A stretch of 64,000 nt of DNA from Affinundibacterium macrobrachii (lineage in GTDB: Bacteria; Pseudomonadota; Gammaproteobacteria; Burkholderiales; Burkholderiaceae_D): contig NZ_BMYT01000003.1 in assembly GCF_014652415.1 (NCBI RefSeq), forward strand, positions 558,001 through 622,000, read 5' to 3'. How positions within the stretch are numbered: position 1 is the first letter of the stretch; every line of letters starts with the position of its first letter. Positions 52,566 through 60,388 of this stretch are shown here, piece by piece. Both the position numbers and the translations under genes were made by a program. The notes below the pieces were generated by a model, which had not been told where the DNA came from, did not search any database, and saw nothing but the letters and a program-made list of their open reading frames with translations.

Positions 52566-52630
52566 AGAGAACGTTCCACTAGAAAGGGACATCGCAAAAA
52601 CCGCGATGCCCTTCAGTTAAATAGTTAAGT
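52566..52630 (+). other. Degenerate attC-like site upstream of cassette 1 (attC0)
   Basis: Core GTTAAGT at 52624-52630. The interior forms a stem CATCGC/GCGATG with flanking pairs (ACTGAAGGG) interrupted by three single unpaired bases, all on the left arm, the typical attC asymmetry. The left partner is a degenerate AGAGAAC near 52566-52572. Could be read as an attI relic instead. Confidence 0.45.
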
Positions 52631-52634
52631 GCCT

Positions 52635-52964
52635 ATGCATCCAGAAGTCGCAAAATTGGCGAATCTAATTCAAGAGGCGTCTACGTTATTGCTGACGCAT
52701 GGTGAAAATTCATGGGGAGATCGGCTGCGTGTTGACGCGCAAAGAATACGTAGTTTAGATTTTTATGGCGTTGAGCACATGCTTTCTGCGTTTGGCGGGA
52801 TGGGTAGTATCAATGATTTAGTGCTTAGCCCGATGAACGGCCATAATATCGAAGAGAAGGATGTCGCTAGTGCGAATAAGAAAATTCAGAACCTTCTTGG
52901 ACGTATTTATGAAGTTGCGAAGAAGCTCGCCAAAGAGGAAGCAAATGCAACAAAAGACACTTAA
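52635..52964 (+). CDS. Cassette 1 protein (DUF6966-like), unknown function
   Basis: A 109-aa (ATG) or 111-aa (GTG at 52629) soluble protein. HPEVAKLANLIQEASTLLLTHGENSWGDRLR and the gap then YGVEHMLSAFGGMGSINDLVLSP resemble a small protein family often carried by integron cassettes (DUF6966-like); I am moderately sure. Helical; no signal peptide. The stop codon lies inside the ACTTAAC core of attC1. Confidence 0.7.
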   Translation: MHPEVAKLANLIQEASTLLLTHGENSWGDRLRVDAQRIRSLDFYGVEHMLSAFGGMGSINDLVLSPMNGHNIEEKDVASANKKIQNLLGRIYEVAKKLAKEEANATKDT

Positions 52965-53051
52965 CAAGACGGTCGGCGGTGAATCGCCAATGGCGATTTC
53001 TCACTTTATTAATTTTCCAGTGGCGGCGATCCCGGCACCTCTGCGTTAAGT
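52959..53051 (+). other. attC1 recombination site
   Basis: Core pair ACTTAAC (52959-52965) and GTTAAGT (53045-53051); CACTTAAC/GTTAAGTG pair perfectly over 8 bp. The interior (93 bp in all) folds via ATCGCC/GGCGAT with several unpaired bases. Confidence 0.7.
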
Positions 53052-53058
53052 GTAAGAA

Positions 53059-53475
53059 ATGAGCGCTATCGAATACAAAAACAATGGGTTTCAACTTTCT
53101 CTTGATCCTCTAGAATTCGAGGAGAGAACAAGCTCAATCGCTTTTTCAATAAGCCTTTCATTAAAAGCAAAACCTCACTATAGCCTTTTGACACAAAGCA
53201 TTGAATATAAATATCCTCATGTTTGGGTAGAAACAGACGAATTGAATCGCTTTGAGAAGGAGCTAAAGGAGAAACCAAAAGCGCAGCTCAGAAATATGAG
53301 CGGCTGCGTTTTGTTTTCGGTTTATGAAATAAAAGGAATTACTCAGTTAGAAATAAATCCCGAAGGCGAACATAGCTCTTCAAAAGAAGAGCGTATCCAC
53401 GCTAAGGTTTTATTAGGGGCTGGCGTAAAACAGGCTCTATCACTCTCATTTAGTGAGTATCCGAAATGGTGGTAG
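53059..53475 (+). CDS. Cassette 2 protein, unknown (immunity-like?)
   Basis: A 138-aa soluble protein, mixed alpha/beta. Starts MSAIEYKNNGFQLSLDPLEFE and has WVETDELNRFEKELKE then a hydrophobic, beta-rich tail. The general pattern resembles small immunity-type (WapI-like) proteins, but I cannot name the family with confidence. It begins 8 bp after the core of attC1 and ends 5 bp before the ACTTAAC of attC2. Confidence 0.7.
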   Translation: MSAIEYKNNGFQLSLDPLEFEERTSSIAFSISLSLKAKPHYSLLTQSIEYKYPHVWVETDELNRFEKELKEKPKAQLRNMSGCVLFSVYEIKGITQLEINPEGEHSSSKEERIHAKVLLGAGVKQALSLSFSEYPKWW

Positions 53476-53479
53476 CGGC

Positions 53480-53590
53480 ACTTAACAAGGTCATCAAGCT
53501 GATGGTTTGTAAGTCGCCAATTTGCGCATGGCTTCGCCATTATTGCGCAAACCGTCAACTTACAAACCACAGCTTATAACAACGTTCTAT
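53480..53590 (+). other. attC2 recombination site
   Basis: Core ACTTAAC (53480-53486) and the degenerate GTTCTAT (53584-53590), overlapping the next ATG. Inside, AGCTGATGGTTTGTAAGT pairs with ACTTACAAACCACAGCT with one unpaired A, and TTTGCGCA/TGCGCAAA and TGGC/GCCA continue the stem. The single unpaired base in an otherwise perfect stem is an attC hallmark. Confidence 0.75.
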
Positions 53591-53957
53591 GCGTACTCTT
53601 CTCGCTGTGTTGAGTTTTATTGCGTTGCTAGGATGTACAGAACAAGCATCGACCAACACGCCTCTTCTGTCCAATCCTACATCCGAGTCTTTTGACGACA
53701 TGCTGAGCCCTGATGATCCACACTTTTCCGTTGAGGAGCGACGTGTTGTTTTGCGCGTGCAAGCCTACCTTGAGAAGAGCGCACAAAAGTCGGTCGATGC
53801 ACGCTACAGAGTTAAACAGACGAACGAGGGCTTTGAAGTATTTGCTATTTTTATCCGCGGCTACTCAAATGGCCGCCCTTTAACCGCACCCGGTGGCCAC
53901 GTTACATTGATTTTGCATTCAGATGGCAATGTTATTCGTTACATACCAGGAGAATGA
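53589..53957 (+). CDS. Cassette 3 lipoprotein, unknown function
   Basis: A 122-aa lipoprotein: signal peptide with lipobox LLGC (Cys16). The mature part contains ERRVVLRVQAYLEKSAQKSVDARYRVKQTNEGFEVFAIFIRGY, then beta strands and a GGHVTLILHSDG motif resembling NTF2- or cystatin-like folds. Function unknown. Starts inside the attC2 core. Signal-bearing small proteins are common cargo of chromosomal integron cassettes. Confidence 0.72.
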   Translation: MRTLLAVLSFIALLGCTEQASTNTPLLSNPTSESFDDMLSPDDPHFSVEERRVVLRVQAYLEKSAQKSVDARYRVKQTNEGFEVFAIFIRGYSNGRPLTAPGGHVTLILHSDGNVIRYIPGE

Positions 53958-53969
53958 GGCAATGACCGA

Positions 53970-54059
53970 ACTTAACATTACATTCGAGGATGACGGCGTG
54001 ATATTGTTTTGGTTTCGTATGAGCGGCGTTGTGCGGCTCACCTCAAATCAGCGTTAAAG
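53970..54059 (+). other. attC3 recombination site
   Basis: Core ACTTAAC (53970-53976) and GTTAAAG (54053-54059); the last base departs from GTTRRRY. TTAACATTACATT-GAGGaTGA pairs with TCACCTCAAATCAGCGTTAA with one unpaired A. Marks the right end of the array. Confidence 0.6.
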
Positions 54060-54208
54060 CCCCTCCACCTCGCCTAATTCAACCACCTGATGGCACATTG
54101 TGGATTAGACCAACAACTTCCGCAGACGCAGCAAGAACTGAATAAGTATCAGCACTCATGTTCACTTTCCTTCGAGTTCATATGCAACTTCACATACCAA
54201 TCCCACAC

Positions 54209-54829
54209 ATGCGTAAATTGATGATCACCAGCTTAGTTCTTTTCTCTACGCTGACTTGCGCAATCGCCCAAGATATCGGCACTGCATTTTCGATTCTGAG
54301 ACCGGGAAATTTCCAAGACGAAGATCTTGATAAGTTTACTTTTCCAGCTTACGGCTGGCTGGCGCTGGTCGTCAAAGATGGGCGCTGGGAATTGATGCCA
54401 ACTAAGGTCAGCATTGAGAATCAAGTGGTGACATCGAACTATGACAAGGCCATTGCGTTACTACACGAGTGTAGCCTTACACCAGGAAAAGTCGATACCC
54501 CCAATATGAAATTTTCTGGTGAACGAAGGCGTCTGTTTAAAGACGAACCCGGCACGATCAAAATGAACTACAAAGGTATGGAGTATGGCCTCACCATGAA
54601 CAAATCCGGCAAGATTACGCTTTATAACGGCGTACTTAGCACGACCTTAGAGGAAGTTCGTGCTGGCGTATCACTGGTGTGGGCAGGCGACCTCGATAAA
54701 GATGATAAGCTCGATCTCATTATTGAAACCGAGACAGAAAACAACGCAACTTACTGCCTGTTCCTATCGGGTACGGCTGGAGAGAAAGCATTGGTGAAAA
54801 AAGTAGGATGTCAGTTCTATAGCGGCTAA
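54209..54829 (+). CDS. Secreted protein of unknown function
   Basis: A 206-aa protein with a signal peptide (MRKLMITSLVLFSTLTCAIA). The C-terminal part has VWAGDLDKDDKLDLIIETET, a Ca-binding-like FG-GAP-type pattern; no further family recognised. Frame open from 54158, but the ATG at 54209 gives the signal peptide. No attC follows. Confidence 0.68.
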   Translation: MRKLMITSLVLFSTLTCAIAQDIGTAFSILRPGNFQDEDLDKFTFPAYGWLALVVKDGRWELMPTKVSIENQVVTSNYDKAIALLHECSLTPGKVDTPNMKFSGERRRLFKDEPGTIKMNYKGMEYGLTMNKSGKITLYNGVLSTTLEEVRAGVSLVWAGDLDKDDKLDLIIETETENNATYCLFLSGTAGEKALVKKVGCQFYSG

Positions 54830-54929
54830 ACTCGTCTTTAATCTTGTACCCAAACTCGAAGACCAGTCTATGGTTCTGAGCTGCAAAGCAAATTTTTCAC
54901 CTACACATTAGTATTTTCGGAACATATCC

Positions 54930-55499
54930 ATGCACATCAATTTCAGAAAACTAATTTGCGGCTCAATTTTGGGGACTGCTTTATGTATATCCAACTTTGG
55001 TATAGGTGCCGAAAACATCGCTACTGCGTCTCAAATAATTAAGAAGATAGAGGGCGTTTATAAAGAAAGATTTGAAAACGCGCTGGTTTCGGGTGAAAAG
55101 TATCAATCTGAAGACATCATTGAAATTGTGCCTTATTCAACAGATTCCATATATTTTCGAATATCACTACAGTTTTATAATGGGCACTCATGCGGCATTT
55201 ACGGTATTGCAAAATATCGCGATAACGCGTTTATTTATAAAAGCGGAGATGAACAAACAGAACAACGAATCTGTACTTTAAAAATCTCCGCTGACGAGAA
55301 TGCTTTACGCATTACGGATAGACTGACTCCAACTTCCGCGTCCACCTGCAGCGCCTATTGTGGTGCTCGAGGAAGTCTAGGCAAATACGATGTCAGCCTC
55401 GATAAAAAGAGAAAGATTCGCTATATGCCGATTATTCTGAAGTCGAGACAATACACCGAGGCCGTAGACGAACATAAGAAACAAGCTAACTTGAATTAA
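54930..55499 (+). CDS. Secreted protein of unknown function
   Basis: A 189-aa protein with a signal peptide ending GIGAENIA, a GVYKERFENALVSGE segment and four Cys in the mature part (CGIYG, CTLK, CSAYCG), perhaps disulfide bonded. Possibly a lysozyme-inhibitor-like fold, but not assignable. Weak GGAA ribosome site precedes the ATG. Confidence 0.68.
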   Translation: MHINFRKLICGSILGTALCISNFGIGAENIATASQIIKKIEGVYKERFENALVSGEKYQSEDIIEIVPYSTDSIYFRISLQFYNGHSCGIYGIAKYRDNAFIYKSGDEQTEQRICTLKISADENALRITDRLTPTSASTCSAYCGARGSLGKYDVSLDKKRKIRYMPIILKSRQYTEAVDEHKKQANLN

Positions 55500-55581
55500 G
55501 CCTAATTCGATGTAACGGTGTTCTCACAAAAATACTACCTCAAATTCACCATCAACTTGATCGCATCAAGAGATCGTCATC

Positions 55582-55923
55582 ATGACAAAATACTTAATTT
55601 CATTCCCTGCCGCAGCGATGCAAGTACCTGCGCATGAATTAGCGCAAGTCGGTCGCGATGCACATGCCGTGATTGAAGAAGCGAAAGCAGCAGGTGTTTA
55701 TGTGTTTGCTGGTGGCATCGATGAGAGCGTTGCCCCTACTTTGGTTGCTGCGGACGGCACTATCGCGACGGGTGGCTATACTTGGGCACCTACACTCAAT
55801 GGCGGTTTCACAGTATTGGAACTCGCCTCATATGAAGAAGCAATTGCTTGGGCGGCACGTATCGCCAAGGCTTGTCGTTGCGATCAAGAATTGCGGGTGT
55901 TTGGCCTTGATACTCAATCGTAA
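55582..55923 (+). CDS. YCII-related protein
   Basis: A 113-aa protein of the YCII fold (dimeric alpha-beta barrel): YLISFPAAAMQVPAHELAQV, EAKAAGVYVFAGGIDESVAPTL, GGFTVLELASYEEAIAWAARI. Members are often fused or linked to sigma factors or act as degradative enzymes. Function unknown. Confidence 0.8.
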   Translation: MTKYLISFPAAAMQVPAHELAQVGRDAHAVIEEAKAAGVYVFAGGIDESVAPTLVAADGTIATGGYTWAPTLNGGFTVLELASYEEAIAWAARIAKACRCDQELRVFGLDTQS

Positions 55924-56199
55924 TTAAGTCACGAAGAACACAAGTTTGGTACATTCGTTCAGTCATCGATACATTGCTCCATCTCACTTCATTCAGCCTA
56001 AACACATCACAGTTATTTAAACTTTTTTAACAATCCTGTCATCGCATTTCAAAACACACGCGTTGAGTACCCAAGAGGTAACCGCGGATTGTCTCTCCTT
56101 TTTTAAATACATCTTTTGCTTAAGTTTGACAGACTGGTTCTAACGCCAATTTGCCATACACGATGTATTTTATTTTTAAAGAATCAGTGGAGAGTTGTT

Positions 56200-57321
56200 A
56201 TGGCCTACATCTATGGTGATGGTAGTTATTTTGATGAACGAACCAAAGGGTTTGATTCGAATGGTTTAAGTTCGACATTTAAGGTGCAACGCGACATGGT
56301 GTCGTTCGGTACTTTGTCAGCGAATGATTTAACGGATTGGTACCAACTGAATCTCGACGGTGCTGGACATTACACAATTTTGTTATCGACTGATCCTATC
56401 AACAATTACAGCAATACGCATAATTGGAATGAGCACGCTAGCGGCATACGCGTGACCATCACTGACCGCTTTGGCACACCACTCAGTGGGGTCGATTCTG
56501 GCTTTGCAAATCTGACTACCGATGGTCGTATTAGCTTTGACTACCATGGCGACTACTCGCGCGGCGATTACTTTATCAAAGTGAGTAATTTATCTTACGC
56601 CGCCACCGACTATGTGATCGGCTTGGAAGCGACGAAGGTAGCTGGTGTCGACGTCTATGGAAGTTATAGCCATGATTATCTGCGTGGCAGCAAAGGCGAT
56701 GACCATATCGAAGCCTACAGCGGCAGCGATACGATTCTCAATAGTGCTGGCAATGACTATATCAATGGCGGCAGTGGTCTCGATTTTCTGATCATGGCAG
56801 GCAAGATTGATGAGTACAACATCAGCGGTAGTCTCAACAACTTTTTGGTCAAAGATAAACTGGGTGAGGAAGGCACAGATCAAGTCGTGCAAATCGAACG
56901 CTTACTATTTGATGACTATGCATTGGCGTTTGACGTAAATGGCGCGGCAGGTCAGGCTTATCGCTTGTATCAAGCAGCGTTTAATCGCAAACCTGATTTG
57001 GAAGGACTTGGTTACTGGATCGATAAACTCGATGATGGCGTCAGCCTGACTAGAGTAGCTAATGAATTCTACCGATCCGCCGAATTCCAAACTAAGTACG
57101 GCAGTTACACCAGCAACGCCACTTTCATCACAACCTTGTATCAAAACGTATTACACCGCGCGCCGGACATCGGTGGATACGATTACTGGAATTACAAACT
57201 CAATAGTGGCGACATGACACGTGCCGAAGTATTGGTTAGTTTTAGTGAAAGTGCAGAGAATCAAGCGCAGATCATCGGGCAAATTCAAAGTGGGATTGAA
57301 TATCTCGAATGGGGTAATTGA
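56200..57321 (+). CDS. DUF4214 and RTX-type calcium-repeat protein, probably secreted
   Basis: A 373-aa protein. N-terminal part (about 15-145) resembles a prepeptidase (PPC-like) domain; residues about 163-197 carry RTX-type repeats (GSKGDDHIEAYSGSDTI, GNDYINGGSGLDF); the C-terminus (about 250-363) is a DUF4214 domain (LYQAAFNRKPDLEGLGYWID). Probably exported by a type I system, none of which is in this window. The ATG at 56200 follows GGAGAG. Confidence 0.85.
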   Translation: MAYIYGDGSYFDERTKGFDSNGLSSTFKVQRDMVSFGTLSANDLTDWYQLNLDGAGHYTILLSTDPINNYSNTHNWNEHASGIRVTITDRFGTPLSGVDSGFANLTTDGRISFDYHGDYSRGDYFIKVSNLSYAATDYVIGLEATKVAGVDVYGSYSHDYLRGSKGDDHIEAYSGSDTILNSAGNDYINGGSGLDFLIMAGKIDEYNISGSLNNFLVKDKLGEEGTDQVVQIERLLFDDYALAFDVNGAAGQAYRLYQAAFNRKPDLEGLGYWIDKLDDGVSLTRVANEFYRSAEFQTKYGSYTSNATFITTLYQNVLHRAPDIGGYDYWNYKLNSGDMTRAEVLVSFSESAENQAQIIGQIQSGIEYLEWGN

Positions 57322-57742
57322 GCGAAGTATCTAGCAACAATCTCCAAAACTCTTGATGTCAATAAATTACATACGGCTGTCGACAGCTTTCGCCAAGCGG
57401 TCAACAGCCGTACTATTTTTCAAATCAGTATCGTCCTGAAAAGACAAATGCAAAAAGCATTTGTCCACTCAATGCGTTGACGTACCTCCCTTAACTTTGT
57501 TGCACAGGGGACTCCGACTATCAATATAAAAATCAGTAGTAACCCGCATTTTCACTAGCGTCATCACTCATACGATAGTTTAATTTCATCGTATTTTTAT
57601 GCATATCACAAAGATATTTTCCGCATAGTGAGCCGATCATAAAAATCATATACTTTCTGCGATAAAACTCACGTAGCAAATCTCTGACAGCTAGGCGAAC
57701 TTTATCGACATACCTTATTTAATTCTTATAGGAGGAGATTTT
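57322..57742. other. 421-bp intergenic region with terminator
   Basis: Holds the DUF4214 terminator and the AT-rich promoter of the Cys-rich gene, with a strong ribosome site AGGAGGAG. No other gene-like structure. Confidence 0.5.
57372..57420 (+). terminator. Terminator after the DUF4214 gene
   Basis: TACGGCTGT (57372-57380) and ACAGCCGTA (57404-57412) form a 9-bp stem extended inside (GAC/GTC), followed by CTATTTTT. Confidence 0.8.
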
Positions 57743-57952
57743 ATGAAGCGATTACTATTGGCCTTAGCTTGTTCTATCGGGGTAGGAATGGCATTTTCCG
57801 CTAGCGCAATCAATAATGGAGGCTGCTTGAATGGTTGCGGTATAGGAAAAGGCAAGTGCCTAGCGAAAGCAACTACAGACCAACAAAAACAAGCTTGCAA
57901 CACCTCGTGGTCAAACTGTACTAAGAGCTGCAACAAGCATGGGAACAAATAA
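57743..57952 (+). CDS. Small secreted cysteine-rich protein with mirror-symmetric cysteine spacing
   Basis: 69 aa with a signal peptide (ends about residue 21, ASA). The mature roughly 48-aa peptide has six Cys at 28, 32, 39, 52, 59, 63: spacing C-x3-C-x6-C-x12-C-x6-C-x3-C, which is exactly mirror symmetric. This suggests a disulfide-bonded helical hairpin. Family not recognised. Preceded by AGGAGGAG. Confidence 0.75.
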   Translation: MKRLLLALACSIGVGMAFSASAINNGGCLNGCGIGKGKCLAKATTDQQKQACNTSWSNCTKSCNKHGNK

Positions 57953-58005
57953 CATCAAGAAATGACCGTGGTTTTTGCTTGTCGTATGCGACCTCAATGC
58001 AATTT

Positions 58006-58042
58006 AAATCATCCTCAATCTATTAGAGGATGATTTAATTTT
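58006..58042 (+). terminator. Terminator after the cysteine-rich gene
   Basis: AAATCATCCTC (58006-58016) and GAGGATGATTT (58026-58036) form an 11-bp stem with a 9-nt loop followed by AATTTT. Confidence 0.85.
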
Positions 58043-58121
58043 CATCGATGATCTTTCTAAAAACTCGATTACATCTATTTGAACCTTCTTAGCACATTCG
58101 CTCCATCAATCAATAAAATTA

Positions 58122-58511
58122 ATGAAGATTAATTACTATCTCAAACAAAGTCTTTACCTTGTCGTGACGATTATTGTCGGACTAAGCATTGGGAATGCCA
58201 TAATCAACATAAAGGAGTTAACAAAAAAATCCTACATGGAAGGAGATTATTCAGAGTTTTACGTAGGAACAAAATCGCAAGTTATCTTGTATGGAACCAC
58301 GACATGCCCATTCTGCAAAGAGGCACGCTCATACTTAAAAAGTAAAAATATTTCTTTTGTAGACTACGATGTTGACTTACATGAACAAGGGCGAAAAGAC
58401 TTTCAAAAACTAAACGGAGAGGTCGTCCCTTTAATATTGATTGGCGATCGAAAGATTTCTGGTTTTAATTCCCAAGCGATTGATGATGCGCTCTCACAAC
58501 TAAATAATTAA
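58122..58511 (+). CDS. Membrane-anchored glutaredoxin
   Basis: 129 aa. Helix 9-28 anchors it in the membrane; the following domain is a glutaredoxin with the active site CPFC (Cys62, Cys65) and the cis-Pro in GEVVPLILIG, plus GFNSQAIDDAL. As the catalytic domain follows an N-terminal helix it may face the periplasm. No operon partner is certain; the Cys-rich gene lies upstream but behind a terminator. Confidence 0.85.
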   Translation: MKINYYLKQSLYLVVTIIVGLSIGNAIINIKELTKKSYMEGDYSEFYVGTKSQVILYGTTTCPFCKEARSYLKSKNISFVDYDVDLHEQGRKDFQKLNGEVVPLILIGDRKISGFNSQAIDDALSQLNN

Positions 58512-58545
58512 AACCTCTAAAATCTGAAGTCGAATCAGAATGCAC

Positions 58546-60384
58546 TCAACCTGCACCGTTGCTATCCGCTTCCCACTGCAAACGGACTGTTGCGCCATCA
58601 CCAATCTCGCTATCAATTGACAATTGAATTTTTAAGTCTTTTGCACGTTCATGTAGATGCCGAAGCCCTCTACCACCCAACACCATCAAAGGATTGAATC
58701 CCCGTCCATTGTCTCTTATGATTAACCTATCATATAGACCATATCCACCGGCCTCCACAAAGATTTCCGAGGCATGTGCATGTTTAATTATGTTTGCGAA
58801 TATTTCACGAATCATATGTTCAAACTGAATTAATTCGTTCGATGTCCAGTTGATCGTATCAAACGGCTTGACCCGCCAATGCAATTGAATTTTTAAACGT
58901 TTCAAGCGAGATTCGTAGCGAAAACGAAACTGAGCCAATACTGTCGTCAAATCATCTCCACTTGGACTCAAGGTATCAATTGTCGCTCTAAGCGTATCAA
59001 TCACTTGCTGTAATTCAAACTCAATTTCCGTATGCTGCGTAGGCGCAGTTTGGACCAAAGACATCAAGCCCACAAGCTGAGATCCCAAACCATCATGCAT
59101 ATCTTTCATAATTCGACCACGCTCCAAACTAATTGCTTCTTGCTGAGCTCGAACCGTCATTTCTTGATGATGATGTTCTAATAGCTGTCGTTGTTTGGCA
59201 ACCTCTACTTCCAATTCGTGTCTATACTGAGCGTCACTTCGTATGGCATGCACATATCGCAGATTCAATACGATACCAATCGCAAGAATGAAAAACAAAA
59301 CGATCAAAGGTGTGAAGTAAAAGCGCTGATATGCGTCAGCTGCATCGGAAATCCAAACATTCCAATGATCGTATAAACCGACAATCAACATTAGCAAACC
59401 AGCCAGAGCAACTGCAATATTTGAAGACGACGGATTTCGTATACTCTGTCGTGCTATAGCCAGCAAGGCAAATGCCCCAGCCACAACGATTAAATCAATT
59501 CCTAGCGCCTTTAACACAGATGGCGCTCCAAAAATTAAGGCAATTGAACTAAGTAAAAAAATGCCAAGAGATAACCATTGTGCCTTCTCCAACCACTTGC
59601 TTCGAATTTGATTTACTCTCAACGCGAGAATACAAATCAAAGACATCCAAATTCCAAAACACAAATCGATCAGAAAAAACCAGTAACTGTATGGAATCGG
59701 CAAGTCATGCATGGACCAAAGCCATGCTCGCAACGCCCAAAGTGCTGACGCAATCCCAAACAGCAATGCATTGGAAGACCTGTACAAAATGGCAGCAGAT
59801 AAGCTAATAAATCCTAAGATGGCACAAATAACTATGATGGCAATCGTTGACCACAAGAACGTACGCAGTTTTTCAGCATGTAAAGCTGAAAGATCTTGCT
59901 GAGATCCTATTAAAACTTGAGACAAGCCAGAGTATCGTCGACAGTCACCTGCAACTTGAATATAAACAAAGGAATTCAGATTTTTCGTTGTTTCTAATTT
60001 CGGAAAAGATACGATGATTGCATGATTACTATAGTCTGAATCAGAATCAAATAAGTCACCATATCTTGCGACTATTTGGTCATCGAGGTAGAAATGAACA
60101 CGATTTCCAGCTCGATATACAAGTGCAGCAGAATCATCGTTTTTTGGGAAAGACGTCACCGGAATCCGATAAGTCCAATGCCCTTCTCGACATGGCTTAT
60201 GGCGTCGCCATACGTCAGATAACGTAACTGACGACCAAGTGACACCTATCGAACTTGATCTTGTTTGTAATCCAGGTGCTATCTCCGCATTTCTCACTAG
60301 TGAAGTCTCAGCATATGCAAGCCCACTCAACAATACAGAGGAAATAATACCAATGAGAAATGGCTTCTTTCTCAGAAAACTCAA
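58546..60384 (-). CDS. NarX/NreB-type sensor histidine kinase
   Basis: About 612 aa from a TTG at 60384; earlier ATGs at 60453 and 60480 are open but lie inside the regulator gene and lack ribosome sites. N-terminal signal peptide (FLIGIISSVLLSGLAYA), periplasmic domain, seven hydrophobic segments of the 7TMR-DISM type, then a coiled region, HisKA_3 with the His in MKDMHDGLGSQLVGLM (about 430) and HATPase with NIIKHAHA and DNGRGFN. It follows the response regulator by 4 bp. Confidence 0.85.
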   Translation of the reverse strand: MSFLRKKPFLIGIISSVLLSGLAYAETSLVRNAEIAPGLQTRSSSIGVTWSSVTLSDVWRRHKPCREGHWTYRIPVTSFPKNDDSAALVYRAGNRVHFYLDDQIVARYGDLFDSDSDYSNHAIIVSFPKLETTKNLNSFVYIQVAGDCRRYSGLSQVLIGSQQDLSALHAEKLRTFLWSTIAIIVICAILGFISLSAAILYRSSNALLFGIASALWALRAWLWSMHDLPIPYSYWFFLIDLCFGIWMSLICILALRVNQIRSKWLEKAQWLSLGIFLLSSIALIFGAPSVLKALGIDLIVVAGAFALLAIARQSIRNPSSSNIAVALAGLLMLIVGLYDHWNVWISDAADAYQRFYFTPLIVLFFILAIGIVLNLRYVHAIRSDAQYRHELEVEVAKQRQLLEHHHQEMTVRAQQEAISLERGRIMKDMHDGLGSQLVGLMSLVQTAPTQHTEIEFELQQVIDTLRATIDTLSPSGDDLTTVLAQFRFRYESRLKRLKIQLHWRVKPFDTINWTSNELIQFEHMIREIFANIIKHAHASEIFVEAGGYGLYDRLIIRDNGRGFNPLMVLGGRGLRHLHERAKDLKIQLSIDSEIGDGATVRLQWEADSNGAG

Positions 60385-60388
60385 TAAA

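Larger units (their letters stand above)
52624..54059 (+). mobile_element. Integron-like gene-cassette array, three cassettes, no integrase seen
   Basis: Three small same-strand genes (52635-52964, 53059-53475, 53589-53957) are each followed within 5-20 bp by an ACTTAAC core and then a foldable segment closing with a GTTRRRY-like core that abuts the next gene. Cassette lengths are about 421, 539 and 469 bp. This is the organisation of integron cassettes. No integrase gene is seen nearby, so it would be a CALIN (attC cluster lacking an integrase), or the integrase is remote. Confidence 0.7.

Noticed and set aside
52524-52628. A 34-codon frame starting with GTG after GGAGAG, ending right before cassette 1
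   Set aside because: It runs through the attC0-like hairpin and has no similarity to a known peptide; more likely the translation of a recombination site.
54079-54159. A 26-aa minus-strand frame with a good AAGGAAA site
   Set aside because: Too short and without known homologue; may be a gene fragment.
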